DNA of 64,000 nt from Arthrobacter citreus (GTDB taxonomy: Bacteria; Bacillota; Bacilli; Bacillales; Bacillaceae_G), in NCBI GenBank assembly GCA_013200995.1, contig CP053688.1:4650001-4714000 (forward strand), written 5' to 3'. Each line of letters starts with the position of its first letter. Position 1 is the first letter of the stretch. Under the pieces are notes generated by a model. It did not search any database and was not told the origin of the DNA. It saw only the letters and a list, made by a program, of their open reading frames with translations. A program made the translations under genes and the position numbers. Shown piece by piece: positions 9,320 through 18,480 of the stretch.

Positions 9320-10612
9320 ATGACAGTTTACCATTTTGTAGGAATCAAAGGTACTGGAATGAGTGCTTTGGCACAAATTTTACATGATTCTGGTTTAACC
9401 GTTCAGGGATCAGATTATGAAAAGCACTTTTTCACTGAAAATGAATTACGAAAAAAAAATATTACGATTTTACCATTTGATAAAGAAAATATTAAAGAAG
9501 GCCAATTTGTAATAGCAGGTAATGCATTTCCTGACACTCATGAAGAAATTGCAGCTGCTATTGAAAAAGGAATCCCGATGGCACGCTATCATAAATTCTT
9601 AGGTGAATATATGAATAAATTTACTAGCGTTGCTATTACTGGAGCACATGGCAAAACCTCAACTACAGGTTTACTTGCTCATGTCGTTTCAGGTGCGCGT
9701 CCAACTTCTTTTTTAATTGGGGATGGTACTGGTAAAGGCGAAAAAGACAGCGAGTATTTTGTATTTGAAGCTTGTGAATACCGTCGTCATTTTCTATCAT
9801 ACTTTCCAGACTATTGCATCATGACAAATATTGATTTTGATCACCCGGATTATTATAAGAGTGTAGACGATGTATTCGATGCTTTCCAACAAATGGCTGA
9901 TCAAGTTAAAAAGGGTATCATTGCATGTGGAGATGACGAACATCTTCAACGTATTTATGCAAAAGTACCTGTAATGTATTATGGATTTAACGAGGACAAT
10001 GATTTCCAAGCTCGTAATATCGAAAAGCATACAAATGGTACAACATTTGATGTATTCGTCCGTAATACGTATTATGCTACTTTTGAAATTACAGGATATG
10101 GTGATCATAGTATTTTAAATGCTTTAGCAGTAATTGCGCTTTGCCATTATGAGGAAATCGATGCAGAGATTATTAAAGCAAGATTATTAACATATGGTGG
10201 CGTTAAACGTCGTTTCAGTGAGAAGCGCTTTGGAGATCAGGTGTTAATCGATGACTATGCTCATCATCCAACTGAAATCCAAGCTACGATTCAAGCTGCA
10301 CGTCAAAAATATCCTGAACGTGAAATTGTAGCTGTTTTCCAACCGCATACATTTACACGAACAAGTAAATTTTTAGATGAGTTTGCTAGTACATTAGAAA
10401 AAGCAGATAAAGTTTACTTATGTGATATTTTTGGTTCTGCAAGAGAAGAAAAGGGAACATTAACAATTAGTGACCTTTCTTGTAAAATCGCAGGTGCAGA
10501 ATTATTAACTGATGACAATATCAGCAATTTACAAAACCATAAAAATAGTGTTCTAATTTTTATGGGTGCTGGTGATATTCAAAAATATCAAGCAGCTTAC
10601 GAAAAACTTTAA
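9320..10612 (+). CDS. murC: UDP-N-acetylmuramate--L-alanine ligase MurC
   Basis: A 430-residue cytosolic ligase adding L-alanine to UDP-MurNAc, the first amino acid of the peptidoglycan stem. The N-terminus [17 protein letters not shown] binds the UDP-sugar; [13 protein letters not shown] is the ATP P-loop; EACEYRRHF and [11 protein letters not shown] are central-domain motifs; [10 protein letters not shown] and FQPHTFTRT belong to the C-terminal domain. These match B. subtilis MurC (432 residues) almost word for word, ruling out Mpl. The frame is open nine codons further upstream, but TGGAGGT precedes the ATG at 9320. Its neighbourhood with sftA is conserved in Bacillus. Confidence 0.96.
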   Translation: MTVYHFVGIKGTGMSALAQILHDSGLTVQGSDYEKHFFTENELRKKNITILPFDKENIKEGQFVIAGNAFPDTHEEIAAAIEKGIPMARYHKFLGEYMNKFTSVAITGAHGKTSTTGLLAHVVSGARPTSFLIGDGTGKGEKDSEYFVFEACEYRRHFLSYFPDYCIMTNIDFDHPDYYKSVDDVFDAFQQMADQVKKGIIACGDDEHLQRIYAKVPVMYYGFNEDNDFQARNIEKHTNGTTFDVFVRNTYYATFEITGYGDHSILNALAVIALCHYEEIDAEIIKARLLTYGGVKRRFSEKRFGDQVLIDDYAHHPTEIQATIQAARQKYPEREIVAVFQPHTFTRTSKFLDEFASTLEKADKVYLCDIFGSAREEKGTLTISDLSCKIAGAELLTDDNISNLQNHKNSVLIFMGAGDIQKYQAAYEKL

Positions 10613-10620
10613 AAAACTGT

Positions 10621-10656
10621 AAACCCGTTTATGAGGTATTCATAGACGGGTTTTTT
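10621..10656 (+). terminator. Terminator after murC
   Basis: Inverted repeat AAACCCGTTTATGA / TCATAGACGGGTTT, one mismatch, followed by six T residues. Confidence 0.9.
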
Positions 10657-10772
10657 ATTTGGAATTCAGTAAAAATCGATATCATACCCAAACTCCTCCT
10701 CCTAAAAAGAAGGTATATCATAAATGTAAAAAGAATATGTCAAACGAGCGAAACAAGTAGAGGAGTAAAATA

Positions 10773-11906
10773 ATGAATAAACACTATGAAGTAATCATTG
10801 TTGGAGCAGGTTCGATGGGAATGGCAGCAGGATACTATTTATCAAAAAGAAATCAAAATACACTATTAATAGATGCTTTTGATCCACCACATAGCTTCGG
10901 TAGCCACCATGGAGATACAAGAATCATTCGCCATGCATACGGTGAAAGTAGAGAATACGTACCATTAGCATTACGGGCACAAAAGTTATGGGAAGAGTTA
11001 GAACAAATTTCAGGAAGAAAATTATTTTCCAAAACAGGAGTTTTATGCGCAGGAGCACCCGGTTCTACCTTTACACAAGAAGTAAAAAAAAGTGCAGAAG
11101 AATTTTCGTTGCCACTAGAAATACTAGATGGCAGTGAGATAAATGCTAGATGGCCTGGTATGAATTTGCCAGAAGGGTTTATAGGCTGCTTAGAAACATC
11201 GTCAGGAATTCTTTTTAGTGAGGATTGTATTAGAGCATATAAGGAGTTATATATCCAGGAAGGAAATACGCTTAAAACAAACACGCCTGTTATGGATATT
11301 GAAATCGATTCAAATATAGCCATTGTACGTACAGAGGATGCTATATACACAGCAGATAAACTTGTCGTCTGTGCAGGTGCTTGGTCTGGGAAAATACTTG
11401 AAAAGACTGGCGTACATATTCCGCTAAAGCCTATCCGTAAAACAGTTGGTTGGTTTGAATGCGATAAAAAGCTTTATGATTCTAATTCGCTACCAGCATT
11501 CACGATTGATCTAATTGATGAGCACTACTACGGTTTCCCGAATCTTCATAACAGCGGACTGAAAATTGGACGACATGATGGAGGGCATAGTGTGGATCCA
11601 AATCAATTTAACAGGGAATTCGGGGAATACAAAGAAGATGAGGCTGACTTACGAAGTTTTTTAAGTCAGTATATGCCAAAAGCCAATGGCAAACTATTAA
11701 AAGGGAAAACATGCTTATACACAATGACTCCAGACGAGCATTTTATCATTGATCAGCATCCTGAAAATAAAAATATAATCATTGCGACAGGCTTCTCTGG
11801 ACACGGCTTTAAATTTGCAAGCGCCGTAGGAGAACTCATCGCTGACCTAGTAACAAAACAAAAATCAGCCTTTGATTTGAGCATGTTTTCTTTAAATCGT
11901 TTTTGA
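10773..11906 (+). CDS. solA: Monomeric sarcosine oxidase / N-methyl-L-tryptophan oxidase family flavoenzyme
   Basis: A 377-residue FAD oxidase. The dinucleotide-binding motif VGAGSMGMAAGYYLSKRN is at residues 9-26, followed by the MSOX-family hallmarks SHHGDTRIIRHAYGE (covalent flavin environment) and CLYTMTPDEHFIIDQHP, with ATGFSGHGFKFA at the C-terminus. Enzymes of this family demethylate secondary N-methyl amino acids to give formaldehyde and hydrogen peroxide; sarcosine and N-methyltryptophan cannot be told apart here. The gene stands alone with its own terminator. Its closeness to the MIO-less lyase operon could mean shared use of methylated amines, but that is only conjecture. Confidence 0.87.
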   Translation: MNKHYEVIIVGAGSMGMAAGYYLSKRNQNTLLIDAFDPPHSFGSHHGDTRIIRHAYGESREYVPLALRAQKLWEELEQISGRKLFSKTGVLCAGAPGSTFTQEVKKSAEEFSLPLEILDGSEINARWPGMNLPEGFIGCLETSSGILFSEDCIRAYKELYIQEGNTLKTNTPVMDIEIDSNIAIVRTEDAIYTADKLVVCAGAWSGKILEKTGVHIPLKPIRKTVGWFECDKKLYDSNSLPAFTIDLIDEHYYGFPNLHNSGLKIGRHDGGHSVDPNQFNREFGEYKEDEADLRSFLSQYMPKANGKLLKGKTCLYTMTPDEHFIIDQHPENKNIIIATGFSGHGFKFASAVGELIADLVTKQKSAFDLSMFSLNRF

Positions 11907-11931
11907 GATAGCTAATGGGCTATCTCTTTAT
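11905..11931 (+). terminator. Terminator after solA
   Basis: GAGATAGC / GCTATCTC stem with a 6-nt loop, overlapping the stop codon, followed by a short T-rich tract. Confidence 0.8.
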
Positions 11932-11968
11932 ATATTGAACAGGTTAATATTACGAGGTCGGGGGAAGT

Positions 11969-12022
11969 GCAAATAAATATGGCAAAACTGCAATAAAAAA
12001 TTGCAAAACGGCAAATAAGTCT
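11969..12022 (+). repeat. Family B 21-bp phased repeat, three units
   Basis: Units beginning GCAAATAAA / GCAATAAAA / GCAAATAAG start at 11969, 11990 and 12011, exactly 21 bp apart. The same motif and period recur at 51903-52076. It lies 36 bp past the solA terminator. Confidence 0.75.
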
Positions 12023-12180
12023 ATGAATCACGTTGAAAAGGAGTGAGAGAAAGGCAATAAAGCTAATTGATCAGCAACCTTAACAATGTAAATACTAATA
12101 AAATCTCAAAAAGTCTGCTGATTAATCATCAAAAAATGATCTGTCCTTTAAATCATTATTGCTAACATATTTTAATGACA

Positions 12181-12480
12181 AAGAACTCCGCAATATCAAC
12201 AAAGGTCCACGTTAGATCAACGAAGAACTCCGCAATATGAACAAAGCTCCACGTAAGATCAACGAAGAACTCCGCAATATGAACAAAGGTCCACGTTAGA
12301 TCAACGAAGAACTCCGCAATATCAACAAAGGTCCACGTTAGATCAACGAAGAACTCTTCTATATCAACAAAAACTCACGATATATCAACAAAAAATCCAA
12401 TTATATCAACAAAAACTCCAATTATATCAACAAAAACTCCAACTATATCAACAAATTTCACAACTTTATCAACAAACTTC
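12181..12480 (+). repeat. Family A repeat: 4 x 42 bp followed by degenerate 21-bp units
   Basis: Four nearly identical 42-bp units start at 12181, 12223, 12265 and 12307 (each AAGAACTCCGCAATAT plus a half ending GATCAACG). From 12349 they turn into about six 21-bp units ending TATATCAAC. The 42-bp unit is thus a dimer of the 21-bp unit. An inverted copy of the same family sits at 27848-27945. The remainder of the 11,932-12,830 gap is AT-rich with no gene. Confidence 0.9.
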
Positions 12481-12732
12481 AAAAAGTGTTCGTATTTTCT
12501 AAAATTGACTAAGCTATATTTCAACACGATCAGAACTAAGAATGCTGTTTCATAGTTCTGATTGTACACGAAATATCAATCTATTAAATTTCCCCTATGC
12601 CCATAGCCTATATCCAGCTACCTAAACAGACCCATAAGCCAATTTCAGCAATATTGTGCTAGTAATCCGAAACTTTATCTAGAGATAATTTTATGAGTAA
12701 TTATTATAATTTATTAAATATAAAGAATATTT

Positions 12733-12746
12733 TGTAAGCGCTTTAT
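12733..12746 (+). promoter_or_regulatory. Possible cre (CcpA) site upstream of the transporter/lyase operon
   Basis: TGTAAGCGCTTTAT matches 12 of 14 positions of the cre consensus TGWAANCGNTNWCA; the final two bases differ. It lies 23 bp after a TATAAT at 12705-12710 and 85 bp upstream of the TTG start, a position suited to roadblock repression. It suggests catabolite control but is not proof. Confidence 0.4.
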
Positions 12747-12830
12747 GAACATAAAGTAAGTAGTTATTTATTACTTACTATTTTTTAAAACTTAAATTTT
12801 ATCTAAATAGCTAAATAAGGGGGTATTTTT

Positions 12831-14198
12831 TTGAAGGAAAAAACATTTATGATGGATGATGCACCGCTTAATAAATTTCATATTCGGATTACTGCGCTAA
12901 CGTTTGGATCGAATTTTTCAGACGGCTATGCGTTAGGAATTATAGGCATGGCACTTTCGCTACTTGGCCCACAAATGAAGTTAAATTCAGTTTGGGAAGG
13001 GTTAATCGGTAGTTCTGCTTTAATCGGACTTTTTTTCGGTAGTTTGTTTTTAGGCGGATTATCAGATCGCATTGGTAGGCAGAAAATATATTTAGCAAAC
13101 TTTGTAATTATTACAATCGCATCAGCCCTGCAGTTTTTTGTTCACGATCCATATACGCTATTTGCATTAAGGATATTAATAGGTGTAGCACTTGGTGGGG
13201 ATTATGCTGTAGGATCAACTTTACTAGCAGAGTTTGCACCTAGAAAGTATAGAGGGATGTTATTATCTTCATTAAACGTATTATGGACAGTAGGATATGT
13301 AGCCTCAAATCTAGTAGGCTATTACTTAGAAAAAACGGGTCCAGACGCATGGCGTTGGATGCTAGTAAGTGCTGCACTCCCTGGTTTGATTGTCTTACTG
13401 TTACGTTTTGGTACTCCGGAGTCACCACTTTGGTTATTAAAAATGGGTCGTGTTGAAGAAGCACGTGCCATCGTTCGGAAGTATATTGGTGAAAATGCTA
13501 TAATGGATGAAACAGTTGGTACTCATTCTAAACAAGCATACAAAGTTACGGATTTATTCAATAAACAACTTTGGAAACGTACGACATTCGGATCGCTTTT
13601 TTATATGTGTCAAGTAGTTCCTTATTTTGCAATTTATACGTTTCTACCAACTATTTTAAGTAAACTGGGATTTGAAGAAACATTTGGTGTGGATATGGTA
13701 CTGAACTTGTTCCTTTTAGTAGGGGCGGTTGCTGGTGTTTGGTGCACTGAAAAATTAACTCGTAGAGGATTTACAATTAATACATTTATTATTTTAACGA
13801 TTTCATTATTTGCTTTAACAGTATTACCGCCAGGACTACATACAATCGCAATCATTGTCTTTGCAATCTTTACTTTTGTAATGTCTGCAGCATCTAATTT
13901 AACGTTAGTTTATCCTGCTGAATTATTTCCTACAGAGGTTCGTGGAACTGGAGTTGGATTGACAACAGCAGTTAGTCGAATTGGGTCAGCTATTGGGACT
14001 TTCTTATTACCTATAAGTGTTAGTTCAATGGGAATGGCGCCTTCAATGATTGGTATGTCTATCATTTTATTTATAGGTACGATTGTTTCAATAGCTTGGG
14101 CTCCAGAAACAAAATCACTATCATTAAATGAAGCTAGTAATCCTTTACTTGAAGAGGATTTAATTGAAACGAATAAACAATCAGTATCGATCCATTAA
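12831..14198 (+). CDS. MFS transporter, sugar-porter/aromatic-acid type
   Basis: A 455-residue, 12-helix major facilitator permease. The loop 2-3 signature GGLSDRIGRQKIYLAN is seen near residue 82, with the repeated porter motif YPAELFPTEVRGTGVG in the second half and the PESPLWLL-like TPESPLWLLKMGR after helix 6, features of the sugar porter/NiaP/aromatic-acid symporter branch. The TTG start at 12831 is spaced seven bases from GGGGG; an ATG at 12849 is an alternative. It is 32 bp upstream of the lyase gene and almost certainly cotranscribed, so it probably imports that enzyme's substrate. Confidence 0.85.
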   Translation: MKEKTFMMDDAPLNKFHIRITALTFGSNFSDGYALGIIGMALSLLGPQMKLNSVWEGLIGSSALIGLFFGSLFLGGLSDRIGRQKIYLANFVIITIASALQFFVHDPYTLFALRILIGVALGGDYAVGSTLLAEFAPRKYRGMLLSSLNVLWTVGYVASNLVGYYLEKTGPDAWRWMLVSAALPGLIVLLLRFGTPESPLWLLKMGRVEEARAIVRKYIGENAIMDETVGTHSKQAYKVTDLFNKQLWKRTTFGSLFYMCQVVPYFAIYTFLPTILSKLGFEETFGVDMVLNLFLLVGAVAGVWCTEKLTRRGFTINTFIILTISLFALTVLPPGLHTIAIIVFAIFTFVMSAASNLTLVYPAELFPTEVRGTGVGLTTAVSRIGSAIGTFLLPISVSSMGMAPSMIGMSIILFIGTIVSIAWAPETKSLSLNEASNPLLEEDLIETNKQSVSIH

Positions 14199-14230
14199 AC
14201 AAAGATATTCATTATTAAGAGGTGTAAGTG

Positions 14231-15790
14231 ATGGCCAAGAACGATTTTATTCATCCAAAAAATATTAAAGAGGTTATTCTTGGAGATCATGAGTTGTCGA
14301 TAAACGAAGTGATTGCAGTTGCAAGATATGGAGCAAAAGTATCATTCACAAAAAACTACATTCTTAGAATAAAACATTCTCGTAATTTAATTGAAAAGTT
14401 TCTTGAAGAAGAACGAGCAGTTTATGGAGTAACTACTGGCTTTGGAAGCAATGTTACAGAAGTGATTTCTAAGGAAGATGCACATACTCTTCAACGTAAT
14501 ATCGTCCGATCTCATGCTGTTTCTGTAGGGGAGCCACTTGAAAAAGAAGTAGTAAGAGCTATTCAATTAATGATTTTAAATAATATAGGACATGGCTATT
14601 CAGGAGTTCGAATAGAAGTTTTAGAGTTAATTGCTTCACTGCTGAACAATGATATATTGCCTTTTGTTCCTGGTGATGGTTCAGTTGCATACTTATCTCC
14701 TGAGGCACATATGGCATTAGTTTTAATGGGTGAAGGAAAAGCATGGTATAAAGGCGAGCTACTAAGTGGCATTGAGGCATTAGAGCGGGCTGAACTAAAG
14801 CCAGTAACTTTTGAATGCAAAGAAGGATTAGCACTTTTAAGTGGTACTACTTCAGTAACGGCATTTGCAATACTATCTAACTATAATGCAATTCAAGCTG
14901 TAAAAACAGCAGATGTCGCGGGAGCCTTGTCATTAGAAGCACTTAAAGGTACGATAAATGCTTTAGATCCGCGTCTTCACTCGGTAAAAAAACATAAAGA
15001 ACAAGCAAATACTGCTCGAATCATTTCTATGATTTTAAATGATAGTGAGATTGCAGAGCAGTATAAAGACTATCGATTACAAGATGCACTTAGTTTAAGA
15101 TGTATACCACAAGTTCATGGTGCAGTTAAAAAAGTATTTAAAAATACTTTGGAAAATATAAAAAATGAAATGATTTCTTCAAGTGATAATCCGATTATAT
15201 GGCCGGAGGAAGAAGACGGCATTGCATTAATGGGCGGGAATTTTGACGCCTCTTATATAGGGATTGATGCAGATACGATGTGTATAGCAATGGCAAATCT
15301 AGCCAAAATTACAGAGCGTCGTATCGATCGACTAGTAAATTATCATGTAAGTGAACTTCCAAGTTTTTTAGTTGCCAATCCGGGTTTAAACAGTGGCTAT
15401 ATGATTCCACAATATACTGTGGCGGGGCTACTTAATGAAATAAGAGTTCTTTCGCATCCTGCAACAATTGATAATACACCTACATGTGCTAACCAAGAAG
15501 ATGTTGTTAGCTTTGCTTATTATGCTGCTAGAAAAGCATATCAGATTTCTAAAAAACTTGAGCATATTTTAGCAATCGAGTTGATGGTTGCGTCTCAGGC
15601 TCTAGATTTCCATGATGCATTTAAACCATCACCAGTAACGGCAAGTATTCACGAGTTAATTAGAAATCAAGTTCCAACAGTCGAAGAGGACCGATATTTT
15701 TATTCGGATATCGAGACAATTTGTCATCTGATTCATGAAGGTGAAATTATTTCACTTGTTGAAGAGAGAATAGGCGTCATGGAATTATGA
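14231..15790 (+). CDS. Aromatic amino acid ammonia-lyase superfamily protein lacking the MIO motif
   Basis: A 519-residue homologue of histidine/phenylalanine ammonia-lyase. Retained family features: VYGVTTGFGSNV with the catalytic tyrosine, RSHAVSVGEP, GHGYSGVRIEVL, SSSDNPIIW and CANQEDVVSF. The loop that in HutH reads GSLGASGDLAPLAH and forms the MIO electrophile is here GSVAYLSPEAH (residues 150-160): three residues shorter, with no Ala-Ser-Gly. It should therefore be unable to make MIO. The one MIO-free member I recall is ergothionase, which eliminates trimethylamine, an already good leaving group, from ergothioneine; this protein is a candidate for that or another betaine lyase. The ATG at 14231 follows AGAGGTG. 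It is cotranscribed with the MFS gene. Confidence 0.8.
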   Translation: MAKNDFIHPKNIKEVILGDHELSINEVIAVARYGAKVSFTKNYILRIKHSRNLIEKFLEEERAVYGVTTGFGSNVTEVISKEDAHTLQRNIVRSHAVSVGEPLEKEVVRAIQLMILNNIGHGYSGVRIEVLELIASLLNNDILPFVPGDGSVAYLSPEAHMALVLMGEGKAWYKGELLSGIEALERAELKPVTFECKEGLALLSGTTSVTAFAILSNYNAIQAVKTADVAGALSLEALKGTINALDPRLHSVKKHKEQANTARIISMILNDSEIAEQYKDYRLQDALSLRCIPQVHGAVKKVFKNTLENIKNEMISSSDNPIIWPEEEDGIALMGGNFDASYIGIDADTMCIAMANLAKITERRIDRLVNYHVSELPSFLVANPGLNSGYMIPQYTVAGLLNEIRVLSHPATIDNTPTCANQEDVVSFAYYAARKAYQISKKLEHILAIELMVASQALDFHDAFKPSPVTASIHELIRNQVPTVEEDRYFYSDIETICHLIHEGEIISLVEERIGVMEL

Positions 15791-15797
15791 AAATGTT

Positions 15798-15839
15798 AAA
15801 GAAGCAGTTATACTCTAGAGTACAACTGCTTCTTTTTTT
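15798..15839 (+). terminator. Terminator after the lyase gene
   Basis: AAGAAGCAGTT / AACTGCTTCTT with inner TACTCTAGAGTA palindrome, then seven T residues. It ends the MFS-lyase operon; the AraC gene that follows has its own start signals. Confidence 0.93.
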
Positions 15840-15915
15840 GATTTATTCAAAGTTTAAATTTACTAACAATCACTCAACTAAGACACTAAAAAATAGTTAA
15901 AAAAGGAGAATTAAG

Positions 15916-17133
15916 ATGAATCGAAATGCCACACAATCAGCTTTTTCAAATTTGTTACTCTCTGGCACACTTGTCCATGTAGGGACTTTTGATGAGGTTC
16001 AAAAAAGATGTGGCGTTAATACTTGTCCGAATGTTGTAATGGTGATTTCTATCGATCGTTATCCTGATTTAGTATTAGAAAGCCCAGTGCAATGGAAAAA
16101 AGATATTGGCCATAAGCTCATTAATCAACTTGAGAAAACGATAGAAGTTCCTTATTTATGGAATTGGATAGAAGAAGGGGTAATTGCTCTTTTAATTGAA
16201 CTTGAAGAGAATGATAGTGAGTTAGAATTCAATAAAAAGATTTTTAGTATGGCAGAAGCTATTCAAAATTCGTTAGAATCTATTCAGATTACGGTTTCTA
16301 TTGGTATTGGTAAAAAATACAGTGATCCGCATCTTTTATTCCATTCATTTGAAGAGGCAAGAAAATCGATGTCAGGTCGTTTTTTCCAAGGGAACAAGCT
16401 GATTTTTCATAGTGGAATTAGACCTGTGGAGGAAAATAGATTAAGGTCACTTTCAACCGAAGATCGAATTGAATTACTAGCACTTGTTCGAATGGGTGAC
16501 GAAGATGGGGTCGTAAAACAGTTAAATACATTTCTTGATAAAGTAGCGAATGCATGTAGATTAAATGAAGATGTATTTAAGACTGAAGTAGTCGATTTAA
16601 TCATGTTAATATCAAGAGTTGTTGTAGAGTCCGGGGTGAGTGCAACACTCATAATGTCCAAAAATGCACAAATAATTCAAGAGCTGTATCATATTATTCG
16701 TTATGATAAATTCGTGAAAAAAGTTTGTGAATATGCGTATTGGTTAACAGTCCAAATATTTAACTCCTTTAATAATCAAATGACACCGATTATTAAAAAA
16801 GCAACAAAATATATTATGGAAAATCATCAATCAAGTATCACGCTTGAGGAAATTGCACAATATTGTTGTTTAAGTAAGTATCATTTCAGTCATCTGTTCA
16901 AAAAAGAAATTGGAACAAGTGTAATCGATTTCTTAAATAGACTTAGAATCGAAAAATCGATTTTTTATTTAGAAATGACTGATTTAAACATGCAAGAAAT
17001 TGCGACCCGAATTGGTTTTCAAGATTCAAATTACTTTAGTCGTATATTTAAAAAATATATAAAAAGTAGCCCTACAGAATACAGGGCTACTAAATATCCA
17101 CATTTATTAGGACAGGGCGTAGGGGATACATGA
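15916..17133 (+). CDS. AraC family transcriptional regulator with N-terminal CdaR/GGDEF-like domain
   Basis: A 405-residue regulator. Residues ~35-170 resemble the degenerate GGDEF-like domain of PucR/CdaR regulators (VMVISIDRYPDL at the start, ITVSIGIGKKYSDPHLLFHSFEEAR near its end). The C-terminal ~100 residues are an AraC double helix-turn-helix: ITLEEIAQYCCLSKYHFSHLFK and MQEIATRIGFQDSNYFSRIFKK. GGAG precedes the ATG. It lies 75 bp after the terminator of the MFS-lyase operon and is the likely regulator of that operon; I infer this from position only. Confidence 0.83.
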   Translation: MNRNATQSAFSNLLLSGTLVHVGTFDEVQKRCGVNTCPNVVMVISIDRYPDLVLESPVQWKKDIGHKLINQLEKTIEVPYLWNWIEEGVIALLIELEENDSELEFNKKIFSMAEAIQNSLESIQITVSIGIGKKYSDPHLLFHSFEEARKSMSGRFFQGNKLIFHSGIRPVEENRLRSLSTEDRIELLALVRMGDEDGVVKQLNTFLDKVANACRLNEDVFKTEVVDLIMLISRVVVESGVSATLIMSKNAQIIQELYHIIRYDKFVKKVCEYAYWLTVQIFNSFNNQMTPIIKKATKYIMENHQSSITLEEIAQYCCLSKYHFSHLFKKEIGTSVIDFLNRLRIEKSIFYLEMTDLNMQEIATRIGFQDSNYFSRIFKKYIKSSPTEYRATKYPHLLGQGVGDT

Positions 17134-17157
17134 GGGCAAAGAGATTGCCCTTCCCGA

Positions 17158-17931
17158 TTAGTCCTGTCTTTCTAGTCTTGAAGCATAAGGGTAGAGTGGA
17201 TCTAATAATTGGAATTCATATGTAATTCCATCAACCTTTCCTACTACCTTTTCACTGTCATACAGGTCCAACATGAAACCAGCCATTTCTTTGGCAGTAT
17301 GATATTTTGGTAGAACGCCCTCAAATTTGATATTTTCTTCTAAATCATATGATACTTTCGCAAATTCCGTTTCAGTGGCTGCAGGTGCTAAAACTTTTGC
17401 TTTCATTTTTGCACCTTGCTCTTTTAATTCATGGGCAAGTCCTTCTGTAAAAGCACTAACATAAAATTTAGTTGCGCAATATGTGATGGCATTTCCAATA
17501 ATCGTGTATCCACCACCTGATGAAATATTAATTACTTGTGTGCCTTCAACTGTTGAATAATCACGTACATATAGTGAAGTTAAAATCGTTAAGGATTCAA
17601 TATTCAAATTAAGCATGTTCTCAATCTTTGATAAATTTTGTTCTCCAACTGATGCAAAATTACCAAAGCCTGCGTTATTAATCCAAGTTTCAATTTGATA
17701 TTCTTTAAGCCCTTCATATAACTCATACGTGTTTTTAACAACAGACAAATCAGCGGTTTTAATGACAACATCGAGATCAGCATTTAATTTTACGATTTCA
17801 GATTTTAACTTTTCAAGCTCTTCCGTTCTACGTGCAACAACGATTAAATTTTTACCACGAGCAGCGAATGCAAGTGCCGATTCATATCCAATTCCTGAAC
17901 TCGCTCCTGTAATAACAGTATATTTTTTCAT
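17158..17931 (-). CDS. Short-chain dehydrogenase/reductase
   Basis: A 257-residue Rossmann-fold oxidoreductase with the cofactor motif TGASSGIG at residues 8-15, NNAG near residue 86 and the catalytic S-Y-K set with YCATK near residue 150. A basic residue pair after beta-strand 2 (VVARRTEEL) favours NADPH. The substrate is unknown. GAGGAGG precedes the ATG. It is divergent from a MerR-type regulator, and the promoter between them has the 19-bp spacer expected of MerR control, so the enzyme is probably induced by a reactive small molecule such as an aldehyde or quinone. Confidence 0.88.
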   Translation of the reverse strand: MKKYTVITGASSGIGYESALAFAARGKNLIVVARRTEELEKLKSEIVKLNADLDVVIKTADLSVVKNTYELYEGLKEYQIETWINNAGFGNFASVGEQNLSKIENMLNLNIESLTILTSLYVRDYSTVEGTQVINISSGGGYTIIGNAITYCATKFYVSAFTEGLAHELKEQGAKMKAKVLAPAATETEFAKVSYDLEENIKFEGVLPKYHTAKEMAGFMLDLYDSEKVVGKVDGITYEFQLLDPLYPYASRLERQD

Positions 17932-17996
17932 TTTAATTCCTCCTCATAAACTTGTTTATACTAAAATTAAATTAGTTGTGTAACATTTACAGATTC

Positions 17997-18027
17997 ATTA
18001 TACTGGTTAGAGTAAACTCTAAGTCAA
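17997..18027 (-). promoter_or_regulatory. MerR-type promoter of the SDR gene with operator palindrome
   Basis: Read on the minus strand: TTGACT (18022-18027), a 19-bp spacer, TATAAT (17997-18002). The spacer holds the perfect dyad TTAGAGT-TT-ACTCTAA (18007-18022). Over-long spacers with a central dyad are the hallmark of MerR-family activation; the half-site resembles those I recall for the NmlR/AdhR group. Confidence 0.85.
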
Positions 18028-18070
18028 ACTGTTTTTTACTTAAATATTATTGCTATAAATGGAGGTCACT

Positions 18071-18454
18071 ATGTACTCAATTGGAGAAGTTGCTAAGGCG
18101 TTAGGAATAAGCACTCATACATTACGATATTATGAAAAAGAAAATATCATACTTCCAGATCGAACTACTAATGGTGAACGATTATATTCTGAATCACACA
18201 TTAAGTGGTTAAGATTTGTCCTAAAGTTAAAAGAAACACAAATGCCCATTAATAAAATTAAAGAATATGCACATTTATATACAGAAGGTGATCACACCTC
18301 GCTAGCTAGATTAGAATTATTAGTGGAGCATAAACAGTCAATCGAAAATCAGTTAAAAACGTTAAATGAAACGAACCAAATGCTAGAGAAAAAAATCTAT
18401 TCATATAAAGAAATAATTCAAAAGAATAGTAGCAAAAAAATAAAACCTTATTGA
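18071..18454 (+). CDS. MerR family transcriptional regulator
   Basis: 127 residues: N-terminal winged helix YSIGEVAKALGISTHTLRYY, wing residues NGERLYSESHIKWLRF, then a dimerisation coiled coil (about 80-115). There is no cysteine in the whole protein, so it cannot sense metals or thiol reagents through Cys as some NmlR/AdhR relatives do. The frame opens with an ATG at 18059, but GGAGGT lies between that and the ATG at 18071, which gives the family N-terminus. It is divergent from the SDR gene and shares its promoter region. Confidence 0.88.
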   Translation: MYSIGEVAKALGISTHTLRYYEKENIILPDRTTNGERLYSESHIKWLRFVLKLKETQMPINKIKEYAHLYTEGDHTSLARLELLVEHKQSIENQLKTLNETNQMLEKKIYSYKEIIQKNSSKKIKPY

Positions 18455-18480
18455 TCGGTATCAATAAGGTTTTATTTTTA
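18442..18480 (+). terminator. Terminator after the MerR gene
   Basis: Perfect 14-bp stem AAAACCTTATTGAT / ATCAATAAGGTTTT with a 4-nt loop and a T-rich tail, overlapping the stop codon of the MerR gene. Confidence 0.93.

Noticed and set aside
10853..11350. 165-codon minus frame antisense to solA
   Set aside because: Shadow frame within a gene with clear family motifs.
11969..12480. CRISPR array
   Set aside because: No constant repeat with unique spacers; units are adjacent and degenerate, and no cas gene is present.
12375..12569. Minus-strand reading frame with repeated FVDIIGV units
   Set aside because: It is produced by the 21-bp repeat array (a multiple of three keeps it open); no ribosome site or codon-like composition. 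Kept only as part of the repeat finding.
13240..13464. Antisense frame in the MFS gene
   Set aside because: No start signals; shadow.
17133..17152. Hairpin GGGCAA / TTGCCC between the convergent AraC and SDR genes as terminator
   Set aside because: No T tract on either strand; may still aid termination but not supported.
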